A stretch of DNA of 64,000 bases. Source: Aquimarina algicola. GTDB taxonomy: Bacteria; Bacteroidota; Bacteroidia; Flavobacteriales; Flavobacteriaceae. The stretch is from NCBI RefSeq assembly GCF_006443095.1, contig NZ_VFWZ01000001.1, forward strand, positions 558,001 to 622,000, given 5' to 3'. The notes below the pieces were generated by a model. It saw only the letters and a program-made list of their open reading frames with translations, did not search any database and was not told the origin of the DNA. Made by a program: the position numbers and the translations under genes. Shown piece by piece: positions 17,733 to 26,574 of the stretch. Within the stretch, counting starts at the first letter, position 1, and every line of letters starts with the position of its first letter.

Positions 17733-18847
17733 GTGGAAGCTTTAGAAATTAAACTTTTAAATAAATCATCCCATTCTTTTGCTATTTTTTCAGGTAGGTA
17801 TTTTTCTATCGATTGCCTTGCATTCGCCCCCATTTTTGATCGCAATTCATTATCGTCAATTAATGTAGATATTGCATTTGTAAAAGCATCTGTATCACTA
17901 TTGGCAACCAAAAAGCCATTTTCTTGATCAGAAATAATATCTGAAGGACCAAAAGGACAATCAAACGAAATACAAGGCACGCCATAAGCCATAGCTTCTA
18001 TGAGCACCATGCCAAAGCCTTCATATCTTGATGACATTACATAAATAGACGCATTTTGATATTGATTTTCGATTGTTTTTGTGGGAGGAAAAAACGAAAC
18101 GCTTTCTCCAATACCCAATTCGTCTGAGAGTTGATCGAGTCGCTGAGAAGGTTCTATTTTACCATAAATCTCTAATTGCCAATCAGGATAACTCGCATGA
18201 ACGTTTTTCCATGATTTTAGTAACCGATCATATCCTTTTTGATAACATTGTTTACCAACTGCCAATACTTTTTTGTTTTGTAGCGTACTCAATGTAGTTT
18301 CTTTAGGATAAAAAGATAGTGGATTTGAGATCACTTGTATATTATTTAACTCCCAATCTTTTAGATTTCCTTTGGTCAATACTATAAATCTAGAGTATTT
18401 TTTAGCTAAATAGTTCATCAAAGCATATTTAACTTTGAGTGCTATTTTTTTTACGGCACCAATGGTTTCACTCTGATTTTCTATATTTTTAGACACATGT
18501 CTTTCGTACACTTTAGGGCAAGAACGTTTTATGACTAGTGGTAAGAAAAAAGCTTTCAATCCATCATCACAAACAGAAATAATATCAGGTTTAACATGAT
18601 CTACGACCTTATTGATATTCTTACGATAAGCCCGAATATAATTAATAGGATTGCCTTGTACTGAAATATCATGATACGTTAATTTATCACTAAAGTCATA
18701 AAAAAGTGGCATTTCTCCTTGATTGAGGGTCAAAATATGTACATCATAATTATAATGATCTGCCAGATAGCTTGCTTTTATAGACAAAACCCTCTCTAAT
18801 CCTCCTGAACCACAAATCTGGTTCGTTATGTATAATATTGTATTCAA
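17729..18847 (-). CDS. glycosyltransferase family 4 (GT-B), paralogue of the downstream gene
   Basis: A 372-residue GT4 enzyme. The motif GSGGLERVLSIKASYLA marks the N-terminal domain; KVLAVGKQCYQKGYDRLLKS and SSRYEGFGMVLIEAMAYG mark the nucleotide-sugar domain and its E-x7-E acidic pair. It has the same length as its neighbour at 16614-17732, with which it shares a 4-base ATGA overlap and many conserved blocks. It follows the flippase gene by 4 bases. Its position deep in a single-direction operon supports a role in repeat-unit assembly; the sugar is not predictable here. Confidence 0.9.
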   Translation of the reverse strand: MNTILYITNQICGSGGLERVLSIKASYLADHYNYDVHILTLNQGEMPLFYDFSDKLTYHDISVQGNPINYIRAYRKNINKVVDHVKPDIISVCDDGLKAFFLPLVIKRSCPKVYERHVSKNIENQSETIGAVKKIALKVKYALMNYLAKKYSRFIVLTKGNLKDWELNNIQVISNPLSFYPKETTLSTLQNKKVLAVGKQCYQKGYDRLLKSWKNVHASYPDWQLEIYGKIEPSQRLDQLSDELGIGESVSFFPPTKTIENQYQNASIYVMSSRYEGFGMVLIEAMAYGVPCISFDCPFGPSDIISDQENGFLVANSDTDAFTNAISTLIDDNELRSKMGANARQSIEKYLPEKIAKEWDDLFKSLISKAST

Positions 18848-18851
18848 GTTC

Positions 18852-20405
18852 TTATCCTTTTCTAATTTTTTTTGTTATCGACTGATACGAAGCTTTAAAC
18901 GTTTGTACTACCTTATGAAACTCAGGGGTGTTTTTATAACATAGTACAATGATCGTATTGGGGATAAGAATACACAGAACTGCTTTTATAATTAAATTTA
19001 TAACTCTTGAAAAATTACAAAACTGTGCGATATAATATGTCGTAATTCCTGCAAATGTAATTATTAAAACATAGATTAAAAACTTTTTGAGATAAACTAC
19101 AGGTGGAATTTTTAATCCCAGTTTGAAAACAATATAGGGATCATACCAAAAATTAGAAACTAAGCGTGATAGTGCTGTTGCCATAAGAATCCCTAATAAT
19201 CCATACACATGCCCTAAAGCAAAAGAAAAACCAAGGTTTAATACTGCTGTCAAGATTACTAAATATTTACCTTCATTAAAGTACCCATAGGTAGTTTTGA
19301 ATGTCCATATTGCATTTTGCATGCCCAACATAAAGAAATTAATCGCCAGCATCACTGAGATCGAAACCGGTAAAGTAAACGATTCTCCAACCCAAACTAC
19401 AATAAAATCATTCATCAAAACAATGATACAAATACTACAAAATCCATAAATCCAAAAATTGGCAAGATTGACCATATTAAAGATTTCATACTGCTTTTCT
19501 TTGCTTTCTATAGCATTTACCTGTGCAATACTGGCCGAAATATTATTGAATACTTGTGCTATAAACGTTGTTAATATTCCTATCAAAAGTGTATAATTGG
19601 TCAAATATCCTAGTAACGCTAATCCGGAAAAATAATTTACAATAATATTATCTGTATTATTTACCATCACTCCGCCAATACGTATTAAAAAGGTAGCTTT
19701 GGCATTTGAGATAATTTGTTTTTTGATGATCGGATCTATTTTTTCTTTTTTAAATTCCTTCAAAAAAGGGTACATCCTGTCTACTATCAATGATATTGTT
19801 AGGTTTCCTAAAAATTGAAATATTAATTGAGCAGATAAGTAGTAGATAAAGTTTTTGGTAACAATTAATACGATTATCTGGGCTATGTTCTGAAGAATAT
19901 AGAATGCTGCATAATTGATGGTCGTAATAAAATTACGTTGATCAGCATTAAGCAATGCTGTTTTGTAATTAAAGAAATATGTAGAAGCGGTATTAAATAA
20001 GAAAAATAGGTACAAAAAAGATAGGTTTTCTACAACATTCTCAGGTTTCTCTTCAATAATCAAGTCTAAAAAAGGAAGCACACAAAGCCCCAAAATAAAC
20101 ACAGCAATACCAATGCTTATATATACTTTTTTGTACAATCGCATTATTGTAGCTATTGCCTGTTTATTCTTTTCTGCCAGAGGCTTATATAATGAGTAGA
20201 TGAAAGCGGTACCAACTCCCAATTCTGTCAAACTCAACACAGAAAGGATACTACTAAATAGCCCATTGATCCCCAAATATTCTACTGCCAAATAGTTTAT
20301 AAAAACAGTTCTACTAATAAATCCCACTGCCGCTTGCAGAATTTGTCCAACAAATCCTGCTCCGATATTACGTATTGAATTTACTGTTCTAGAATCGGTA
20401 TTCAT
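18852..20405 (-). CDS. Wzx-type lipid-linked oligosaccharide flippase
   Basis: This is a 517-residue polytopic membrane protein of the MOP/polysaccharide-transport family with about 14 membrane segments. The N-terminal sequence RNIGAGFVGQILQAAVGFISR followed by FINYLAVEYLGINGLFSSIL is typical of the Bacteroidota/Firmicutes branch of Wzx proteins. It would turn the completed undecaprenyl-linked repeat unit from the cytoplasmic to the periplasmic face, where the EpsG-like polymerase (10720-11817) acts. Only one such gene is present, which fits a single repeat-unit type. Its C-terminus ends in a basic tail at about 500-517. Confidence 0.9.
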   Translation of the reverse strand: MNTDSRTVNSIRNIGAGFVGQILQAAVGFISRTVFINYLAVEYLGINGLFSSILSVLSLTELGVGTAFIYSLYKPLAEKNKQAIATIMRLYKKVYISIGIAVFILGLCVLPFLDLIIEEKPENVVENLSFLYLFFLFNTASTYFFNYKTALLNADQRNFITTINYAAFYILQNIAQIIVLIVTKNFIYYLSAQLIFQFLGNLTISLIVDRMYPFLKEFKKEKIDPIIKKQIISNAKATFLIRIGGVMVNNTDNIIVNYFSGLALLGYLTNYTLLIGILTTFIAQVFNNISASIAQVNAIESKEKQYEIFNMVNLANFWIYGFCSICIIVLMNDFIVVWVGESFTLPVSISVMLAINFFMLGMQNAIWTFKTTYGYFNEGKYLVILTAVLNLGFSFALGHVYGLLGILMATALSRLVSNFWYDPYIVFKLGLKIPPVVYLKKFLIYVLIITFAGITTYYIAQFCNFSRVINLIIKAVLCILIPNTIIVLCYKNTPEFHKVVQTFKASYQSITKKIRKG

Positions 20406-20423
20406 TACCTTAATGTAAACGTA

Positions 20424-21596
20424 TTAATGAGTTGTTAAGTTATCGAAACGAGTAACTAATCGTATGGTAAGCCCTTGTACAAATGGCATAAGATCAAATG
20501 TTTGTGCATATAGCCCAATACCTTTTGTATCTCCCTGACAAAAATCAATAATTCCATTTCTACGAGTTGCCTGCATCAAACTTGAAATACATTTTTGGGT
20601 AGCTTCCAGATATTTTTCGTCAGAGGTTATCATATAAGCATTTAATAACAACCATCCTCCCAAAGTTGTAATAGAAGAATCGTGCCTCGAAGCATCTACA
20701 GCAAGCATCGCAGCAAAACTTCCATTCTCTTTTTGAAATGGCATAAGGTCATTTGCTGTATTCAGAATTAATGATTTTAGATATTCTTTTGCTGTATGAT
20801 CTTTAGGTAATTCATTATATGTATCTACAATACCCAAAATAAACCACCCTAATCCTCTACCCCAACCATACAAACCTAATGGCATATCTTTTTTGAGGTC
20901 ATACGCATGTGCCGGAATATATTTATTTGGTAAAAATGCTTTTTCTACATATGCTTTAATTTGGAGTATCGCCAAATCTATATATTCTTCTTTCTGAAAT
21001 TGTATCCCATATGCAGTCAAAAACGGGCAAATAAAACCGATTGTATCTACAAAACGGATATTAGGAATCCCTTTTCGATAAAAAACCGTACCATCCTCTC
21101 CTTTGCTTTCTTCTATTAATTGTATGATTTGATCTAGTGCAGGTTCAATTGTTTTGATCTCTGCATTGGTTTTCAATACTGTATATCCTAATAAACCACT
21201 ATCTACATATTGTGGATTTTCTTTCCATTTTCCTGTTTGAGCATCAATTTTAGAACTGATAAAGTTTTTGATATTCTGATCAGCGTTTGAAGTTGACAGA
21301 GCGCCTAATAATGCTCCTCCTTCTTGCCACGATTGTATCGTTGAACTGCGATAATGTCCTTTTATCATATCCTTAATAACATAGCACTCATTATCAGTAA
21401 GTTTTACTGTTGGTGTTTTCTTTAACCATTGTAAATTAATAGTTTGTACTTGTTTCAACCAGATAGCTCTATCTGTCCATCGCCCTATTTTGTATCTTCT
21501 GAAAACATTACGCGCAAACAATAGCGTATCTAATCCTAAAGTGATTAGAAGAATAAAGGATATAATAAAAAGAAGCGTGAGTAAAAAGTATATCAT
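20424..21596 (-). CDS. membrane-anchored GH88/GH105-like (six-hairpin) protein
   Basis: The first 25 residues form a signal anchor. The rest, about 350 residues, resembles the alpha/alpha six-hairpin fold of unsaturated uronyl / rhamnogalacturonyl hydrolases (GH88/GH105). SWQEGGALLGAL lies near residue 95, NIRFVDTIGFICPFLTAYG carries the position of the catalytic Asp, GWGRGLGWFILG corresponds to the RGNGW motif, and ASRHDSSITTLGGWLL follows. GH88/105 enzymes normally act on lyase products, so one inside an assembly locus, anchored and probably facing the periplasm, is unusual. Together with the hexuronate pathway (27717-30035) it may trim or modify the uronate-containing polymer. No lyase is present in the window. 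Confidence 0.65.
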   Translation of the reverse strand: MIYFLLTLLFIISFILLITLGLDTLLFARNVFRRYKIGRWTDRAIWLKQVQTINLQWLKKTPTVKLTDNECYVIKDMIKGHYRSSTIQSWQEGGALLGALSTSNADQNIKNFISSKIDAQTGKWKENPQYVDSGLLGYTVLKTNAEIKTIEPALDQIIQLIEESKGEDGTVFYRKGIPNIRFVDTIGFICPFLTAYGIQFQKEEYIDLAILQIKAYVEKAFLPNKYIPAHAYDLKKDMPLGLYGWGRGLGWFILGIVDTYNELPKDHTAKEYLKSLILNTANDLMPFQKENGSFAAMLAVDASRHDSSITTLGGWLLLNAYMITSDEKYLEATQKCISSLMQATRRNGIIDFCQGDTKGIGLYAQTFDLMPFVQGLTIRLVTRFDNLTTH

Positions 21597-21640
21597 ATTT
21601 AAGTTTTTGTGTTGGTGTTGGTTTTAGTATAGATTCAAAT

Positions 21641-22195
21641 TTACACTACATATCCGGAAGTATCATCAAGTTCTTTGCTCATTTGATTTCTCATATCTTC
21701 TGTGATACCATTATGGATTGTCCATTTCTCATCATATTTTTTTGAAGTTTCGAGTAATTCTCTGTGTTTTTGAATATAATCTTCTGTCTTCCCAATAATT
21801 TTTGCCGGGTTTCCTCCTGCAATCATGCCATCGGGTACAGATTTAACAACTACGCTACCAGCTGCTATGATTGCATTTCTTCCTATAGTTACGCCAGGCA
21901 TTATAATAGCTCGAGCCCCTATAAAAGCACCATCTTTAATTTTGATTTTAGCAATTTTGGTATAGTTAAGGTCTTTTTTTGTGCTGGCATCATGCGCCAA
22001 AAGATAAACTTGTGGAGCAAAAACAACATCGTTACCAATTTCTATCAACCAGCAATGCGAGTAGTCAAAAGTAACTTCGTGTAGTTGAAGTACATTTGTT
22101 CCTACTTTCATTCCCATTTTGATGCAATCTTTGTAAGTAATCCCATTATTGATCCCCAAAATGCGTTTTACTATTCTCTTCATCCAGTTTAGCAT
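21641..22195 (-). CDS. hexapeptide-repeat acyltransferase (maltose/chloramphenicol acetyltransferase-like)
   Basis: This 184-residue member of the left-handed beta-helix acyltransferases has the turns ISIGNDVVFAPQVYLLAHDAS-like (shown as VVFAPQVYLLAHDAS), DGAFIGARAIIMPGVTIGR and NAIIAAGSVVVKSVPDGM, and the usual closing AGGNPAKIIGK. The His in LLAHDAS corresponds to the catalytic His of sugar O-acetyltransferases. It is presumably a cytosolic trimer using acetyl-CoA on a nucleotide sugar or lipid-linked unit. It lies between a GT14 gene and the GH88/105-like gene. The residues after the closing helix (about 150-184) are charged and may be an oligomer or acceptor contact. Confidence 0.87.
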   Translation of the reverse strand: MLNWMKRIVKRILGINNGITYKDCIKMGMKVGTNVLQLHEVTFDYSHCWLIEIGNDVVFAPQVYLLAHDASTKKDLNYTKIAKIKIKDGAFIGARAIIMPGVTIGRNAIIAAGSVVVKSVPDGMIAGGNPAKIIGKTEDYIQKHRELLETSKKYDEKWTIHNGITEDMRNQMSKELDDTSGYVV

Positions 22196-22211
22196 ATTTC
22201 TTCCTATTTAT

Positions 22212-23156
22212 TTATACTAATACTTTGTCATCTAGTAATTGTAATATTTCGTCGTCATATTCGATATCAAATTTTCGTGCAAAAAGCTTGTCATCTTGTT
22301 GCATCAATTCGTCAAGGTCATCTTTTGCAAAAGTTACAGGAAGTGTACAATTTTTTCTCTTCCAATTGGTGTACATCAATGACGGTTTACATTTCTCTTC
22401 GGGAAAAAGACTATGCACAATACTATGGAAAAAGATTTCACTAACAGATACCGTATCTTTATGATATGGGATGTAATCAGGATGCTTATCTAAAAAAGAT
22501 AATATTTCTAGAATTGTGCTCATAGGTAACGCCCACCAGAGTTCACCTCCATATGGTTCTATATACTTTGGGAATTTTCTTTTTGTAAAAAGTTTGAGTG
22601 CTAATTTCGGTTTTACAGATACTAATTTTGCTACTTTCTTAAGATTGTATAAGGTATAGAAGTCTTTGTGATACACATGCGGAAACTTAGTAATCACCCT
22701 ATCAGAACCATAAATTTTGAACCCATAAAATTCTAATCTATCCATACCTCTGTATTTTCCCCAGATTCCTTCTTCTGTTGGCATTTCGAACCTATCGATA
22801 TAATTAATATCCGGATTATTAGTCAAGAAACGTACAATTTCTTTAGAATTTTTAATTGGATAACATTGTCCACTTAATACCATTACAGTTCCTTCTACCT
22901 CATTTTGTTTAAGAAAATGCATTACATTAATCATTGCATCTACAACAGAAAAATTACCCCAAGTCACAGAAACTCTAAAACTTTCAGGGATAAAATATAT
23001 GTTTTTTCTTTCCTTTAGTACTGCTTGATAGGGTTCTATTTCTTTTCGACCATCAACATGAATAAAAAAATTGACTTGCTCTTGATCTAATGCATTTACT
23101 AATTTTTCTACCTGTTTTGGGTTTTTGTGTACTAAAAGTAAGTAATTAATAATCAT
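22212..23156 (-). CDS. Core-2/I-branching-like glycosyltransferase (GT14)
   Basis: This 314-residue protein resembles the beta-1,6-N-acetylglucosaminyltransferase / xylosyltransferase family (GT14). The N-terminus is YLLLVHKNPKQVEKLVNAL with FFIHVDGR, then VTWGNFSVVDAMINVM, VMVLSGQCYPIKNSKEI and the acceptor-domain segment GGELWWALP. The bacterial members lack the Golgi anchor and are cytosolic. GT14 enzymes often make branches, so this gene may place a side sugar on the repeat unit. The GELWWALP and downstream SEIFFHSI segments are the ones most often conserved. Confidence 0.85.
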   Translation of the reverse strand: MIINYLLLVHKNPKQVEKLVNALDQEQVNFFIHVDGRKEIEPYQAVLKERKNIYFIPESFRVSVTWGNFSVVDAMINVMHFLKQNEVEGTVMVLSGQCYPIKNSKEIVRFLTNNPDINYIDRFEMPTEEGIWGKYRGMDRLEFYGFKIYGSDRVITKFPHVYHKDFYTLYNLKKVAKLVSVKPKLALKLFTKRKFPKYIEPYGGELWWALPMSTILEILSFLDKHPDYIPYHKDTVSVSEIFFHSIVHSLFPEEKCKPSLMYTNWKRKNCTLPVTFAKDDLDELMQQDDKLFARKFDIEYDDEILQLLDDKVLV

Positions 23157-23193
23157 AAAATTATATCATTTGGGGCTCGCCGATATTTTATAT

Positions 23194-24384
23194 TTACTGC
23201 AATGTATTAATTTCTTTAGCAGCTTCGATAATCCTGCTCTTATATTCTGGCATCATACTTACTAGATAGGCTCTTACTTTTTCTTCTTTGGCAGCAAAGT
23301 TTTTAAATTGTTCAATTAAATCCTCTCGTTCATTTAATGACTGTACAGGAAATACATATCCTTCTTCTGTTCCAAAAAGATCACGAGCAATACCGATGGC
23401 TTTAACAGAATATCCAACAACTAAAGTTGGTACACATTGTGAGTATGCTGCTATAGAAGAGTGTGTTCTAGCCGCTATAAAAATATTACATTTAGAAATG
23501 ATATATTTTAATTGAGAACAATTGAACTTATTGTCTTCTGCAACAAAAATTACTCTATTTGTGTCTTTGAAGTTTTCATATAACTTCTTTAAAGGGATTC
23601 TATCATCATTATGATCCCACATCACATGGGGTATCAATGCAATCTGATATTTTGTTTCTGCTATAAGATATTCTATTAATGCTTTATAGTTGTCAAACGC
23701 AGCTCCTTCATTCTTTTCATAAGACATAATCATAGGGCTAAGATTAATCCCTATAGTATTGCCTTCTTCAAAGCCTTGTGGTAATTCGACTTCTTCTTTT
23801 TCTAAAAGAAATGCAGGGTCAGGGCATAATCGTGCTTTTTCTACTCCTTTTTCTAATAATGCATTATATGTGATCGTCTCTCTTGCAAAAATGAATTCAT
23901 ATTGTTTCAGGTCTTCTACCATTTCATCATCCATAGCGCTAGGTTCTATAGAACATCCCCACAACACCGTTTTTGAACCATTTTTTCTAACATAAGAATT
24001 GATATAATATATATCTCCCGGTCTACCATAACAGTAGTTGTCTCCTCCAATAGAGAGAGCCAATGTATTTTTGTCTGCCCTATCAAAAATCTCTCTATGC
24101 GCAATTCTATCAAAAACATCTTTATCCCCAAGAACCTTTAGCTTAAACATTCCCGAAATATAATTAGCAGAAAATTTTGAGTCTAATGGTTTAGTTTGAG
24201 GAAAAACCTTACATTCTTCATGAACATCAAATTGAATATCCTCATTGGGTCGCATCGAAAATAATATTTTTTCTTTGCTGATATCAGGAATTGCTTTTTC
24301 CATAATATCTAATGTGGTTTTTACGATGGCTTCGCACCCATGGTTATAACTTCCTCCATGAGGATACATCATTAGTTTATTCAT
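23194..24384 (-). CDS. polysaccharide pyruvyl transferase family protein (CsaB/WcaK-like)
   Basis: A 396-residue enzyme of the polysaccharide pyruvyltransferase family. It opens with MYPHGGSYNHGCEAIVKTTL, has ALSIGGDNYCYGRPGDIYYI, and later GINLSPMI and FIAARTHSSIAAYSQCVP, which carries the conserved R-x-H-S segment. The family transfers pyruvate from phosphoenolpyruvate to form acidic ketals on sugars of capsule, colanic-acid-like and S-layer-anchoring polymers. With hexuronates this would make the polymer strongly acidic. It lies in line with the flanking glycosyltransferases and is presumably cytosolic. Confidence 0.87.
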   Translation of the reverse strand: MNKLMMYPHGGSYNHGCEAIVKTTLDIMEKAIPDISKEKILFSMRPNEDIQFDVHEECKVFPQTKPLDSKFSANYISGMFKLKVLGDKDVFDRIAHREIFDRADKNTLALSIGGDNYCYGRPGDIYYINSYVRKNGSKTVLWGCSIEPSAMDDEMVEDLKQYEFIFARETITYNALLEKGVEKARLCPDPAFLLEKEEVELPQGFEEGNTIGINLSPMIMSYEKNEGAAFDNYKALIEYLIAETKYQIALIPHVMWDHNDDRIPLKKLYENFKDTNRVIFVAEDNKFNCSQLKYIISKCNIFIAARTHSSIAAYSQCVPTLVVGYSVKAIGIARDLFGTEEGYVFPVQSLNEREDLIEQFKNFAAKEEKVRAYLVSMMPEYKSRIIEAAKEINTLQ

Positions 24385-24413
24385 TTTTAGTTGATTTTAT
24401 TATTGTTTATTGG

Positions 24414-25430
24414 TTATTTACTACTTTTTGTCATACCATTGATCAAAATAAATGGTGTGATCAATTTATATTTCATACAAAATATGATCCATCCGGCATA
24501 TTTTTGTTTGTCAAAATAAAGAAAACTTTTCTTTAATTCTTTATCATTGAGCAAAGATCTAATTTTACTTTTTTTCTCAGAAAACTCTAATTTTATATTA
24601 TTGCAAATCGCAAATAGCATATTATAATAATAATCAAATAGTCTACTGTATAAAACTTTTAGACTGATCTCATCTGTAAATCCTAAATAGGTAAAGAAAT
24701 CCAACAAAACATAATGAATACGTTTTGCCAATTCTGTTTTATTCTCATAATTCTTTTTTGATAAAGACTCTGTGTTTTCATGAATGTAATGATATGAGAC
24801 TTCATTAGTCAACGCTAGCTTCTTTACATGTTTTAAATATTCAAAATTAAAAAGTAAATCTTCTCCATAGGATAATGAGGTATCAAATTTAATATCATGC
24901 TCTTCAATAATATTTCTAAAATAAAGTTTATTCACAGGACCAAAGAGCAAAAATTTCTGAATAAGTTCTAAAAATAGGTCTCTATTCGGATTTTCTATAT
25001 CAAATTCTTTATGGTCGACACTCCATTTATCAAACATATTGCCATTACTATCAAAAGACTCGATGGAGCAAACTGCTAATTGAGCATTTTGCTTTTCTAA
25101 AACTGATAGTAATCTTTCTATATAATTTGCTGCTACATAATCATCGCTATCAATAAATTGAATGTACTCTCCTTTAGCTACAGCAAGTCCTGTGTTTCTG
25201 GCATTAGAAACTCCTCCATTGGGGATATCGATCACTTTTATACGATCATTATTAGCTTTGTATTCTTTACAAATTGATAAACTAGTATCTTTTGAACCAT
25301 CATTGACCAGGATAATCTCAATATTATTGTAGGTCTGATCGCAAATAGATTTGATACAACGACTCAAATATTTTTCAGAATTATAAATAGGGACAATAAC
25401 ACTTATTAAGGAGAGTAGTTGTTTATTCAT
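24414..25430 (-). CDS. glycosyltransferase family 2 (GT-A)
   Basis: This 338-residue GT2 enzyme has LISVIVPIYNSEKYLSRC, EIILVNDGSKDTS, GGVSNARNTGLAVAKGEY and the metal-site IQFIDSDDYV, all within the first 110 residues. The C-terminal 120 residues are Lys/Phe/Tyr-rich and variable, as usual for acceptor parts of O-antigen/capsule GT2 enzymes. It overlaps the upstream GT4 gene by 8 bases. It is one of two GT2 enzymes in the locus (the other is at 9809-10699). Donor unknown. Confidence 0.9.
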   Translation of the reverse strand: MNKQLLSLISVIVPIYNSEKYLSRCIKSICDQTYNNIEIILVNDGSKDTSLSICKEYKANNDRIKVIDIPNGGVSNARNTGLAVAKGEYIQFIDSDDYVAANYIERLLSVLEKQNAQLAVCSIESFDSNGNMFDKWSVDHKEFDIENPNRDLFLELIQKFLLFGPVNKLYFRNIIEEHDIKFDTSLSYGEDLLFNFEYLKHVKKLALTNEVSYHYIHENTESLSKKNYENKTELAKRIHYVLLDFFTYLGFTDEISLKVLYSRLFDYYYNMLFAICNNIKLEFSEKKSKIRSLLNDKELKKSFLYFDKQKYAGWIIFCMKYKLITPFILINGMTKSSK

Positions 25431-26574
25431 ACCACATTTTTTCTATTTCCTGAACCGTTACTTTTATATCAAAGTCTTTGCTTCGTTCTTTACTTTTCTC
25501 TGCATAATGAGCTCTTAATGATTGATCGCCAAGAAATTTTTTGAGTCCTTGGTACAAAGCATCTTCGTCATTTTCTGTGATCAAACCATATTCACTATCA
25601 CCGAGTAATTCTGTCATACCCGAACAATCTGTAGCAACAACAGGTTTACCCAGAATCAATGCTTCAGTAACTACTGTACTAAACCCTTCTGATCGTGAAG
25701 AACATACAAAAGCATCTGCCGCATCTAAAAATGAATATGGATTTGATTGAAAACCATATAATGTGATAATTTCTTGTAAATCATGCTGATGAATATATTC
25801 TTCCAGTATTTTTCTTTGTGTACCTTCTCCTAAAATCCATAATTCAAAAGCATATTCTTCTTTGAGACGATTCACAATTCTAACCAATCGATCATATCCC
25901 TTTTGGTCTTCGAGGCGACCTATAGTGATCAGTCGTATTGGTTTTGTCTTGGCTTCATGTTGTGTTTGCAAAGCTTTTCCTTTAATTTCTTCTTGGTCAA
26001 CCGGGTTATACTTTACGGTAAGCTTATCTTGTATGTTAAATTTTCGAGAAAATGCATCTTGTACACTTTTAGATACACTCGCAATATGGTCAAACTTTTT
26101 ATATGCTTCAATTTCCTGCTCAAGACTTTTATACTCTTCACTTGTCCAATGATTTGCTTCTAAATCTATATGTACCCAAGCAATCTTTTTGGAATTAGGA
26201 TTTGAAGATCCACTAATAATTTTTGTACTATATCCTTCTATATAAGCTACTTCTATATCATATTTTCCTTTTACAAATAGTTTATAAAAAGTTTTTGGAG
26301 ACAGCGAATGATAAATAGACAATTTCATTTTGTTTATGATCCTCATCCATAAACTACTTAAAAATCCTTTCTCCCCATTATTTTGATCAAAAATATAATG
26401 ATATTGAATATGTGCGGGATATATATTGGTATCAAAGTGTTCTTTTTTGATACTGTATAAAGTAATTGCGTAACGATCAGGATCTAATTGCCTAAGGAGT
26501 GTTTGTAAAATTTTTTCTGCACCTCCTGCATATAGGCTGTTATTCATAAAAAGTATGTTTGTCTTTTTTGTCAT
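25423..26574 (-). CDS. glycosyltransferase family 4 (GT-B), tandem paralogue A
   Basis: A 383-residue GT4 enzyme with YAGGAEKILQTLLRQL in the N-terminal domain, RLITIGRLEDQKGYDRLVRI and SSRSEGFSTVVTEALILGKP in the C-terminal domain. It is strikingly similar to the gene upstream (26571-27698): both carry NPNSKKIAWVHIDL, ANHWT and VVATDCSGMTELLGD. The DNA is also close over the C-terminal nucleotide-sugar half. The pair overlaps by 4 bases (ATGA). The pattern fits tandem duplication with the acceptor half diverging faster than the donor half. Both may therefore use the same donor sugar on different acceptors. Confidence 0.92.
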   Translation of the reverse strand: MTKKTNILFMNNSLYAGGAEKILQTLLRQLDPDRYAITLYSIKKEHFDTNIYPAHIQYHYIFDQNNGEKGFLSSLWMRIINKMKLSIYHSLSPKTFYKLFVKGKYDIEVAYIEGYSTKIISGSSNPNSKKIAWVHIDLEANHWTSEEYKSLEQEIEAYKKFDHIASVSKSVQDAFSRKFNIQDKLTVKYNPVDQEEIKGKALQTQHEAKTKPIRLITIGRLEDQKGYDRLVRIVNRLKEEYAFELWILGEGTQRKILEEYIHQHDLQEIITLYGFQSNPYSFLDAADAFVCSSRSEGFSTVVTEALILGKPVVATDCSGMTELLGDSEYGLITENDEDALYQGLKKFLGDQSLRAHYAEKSKERSKDFDIKVTVQEIEKMWYE

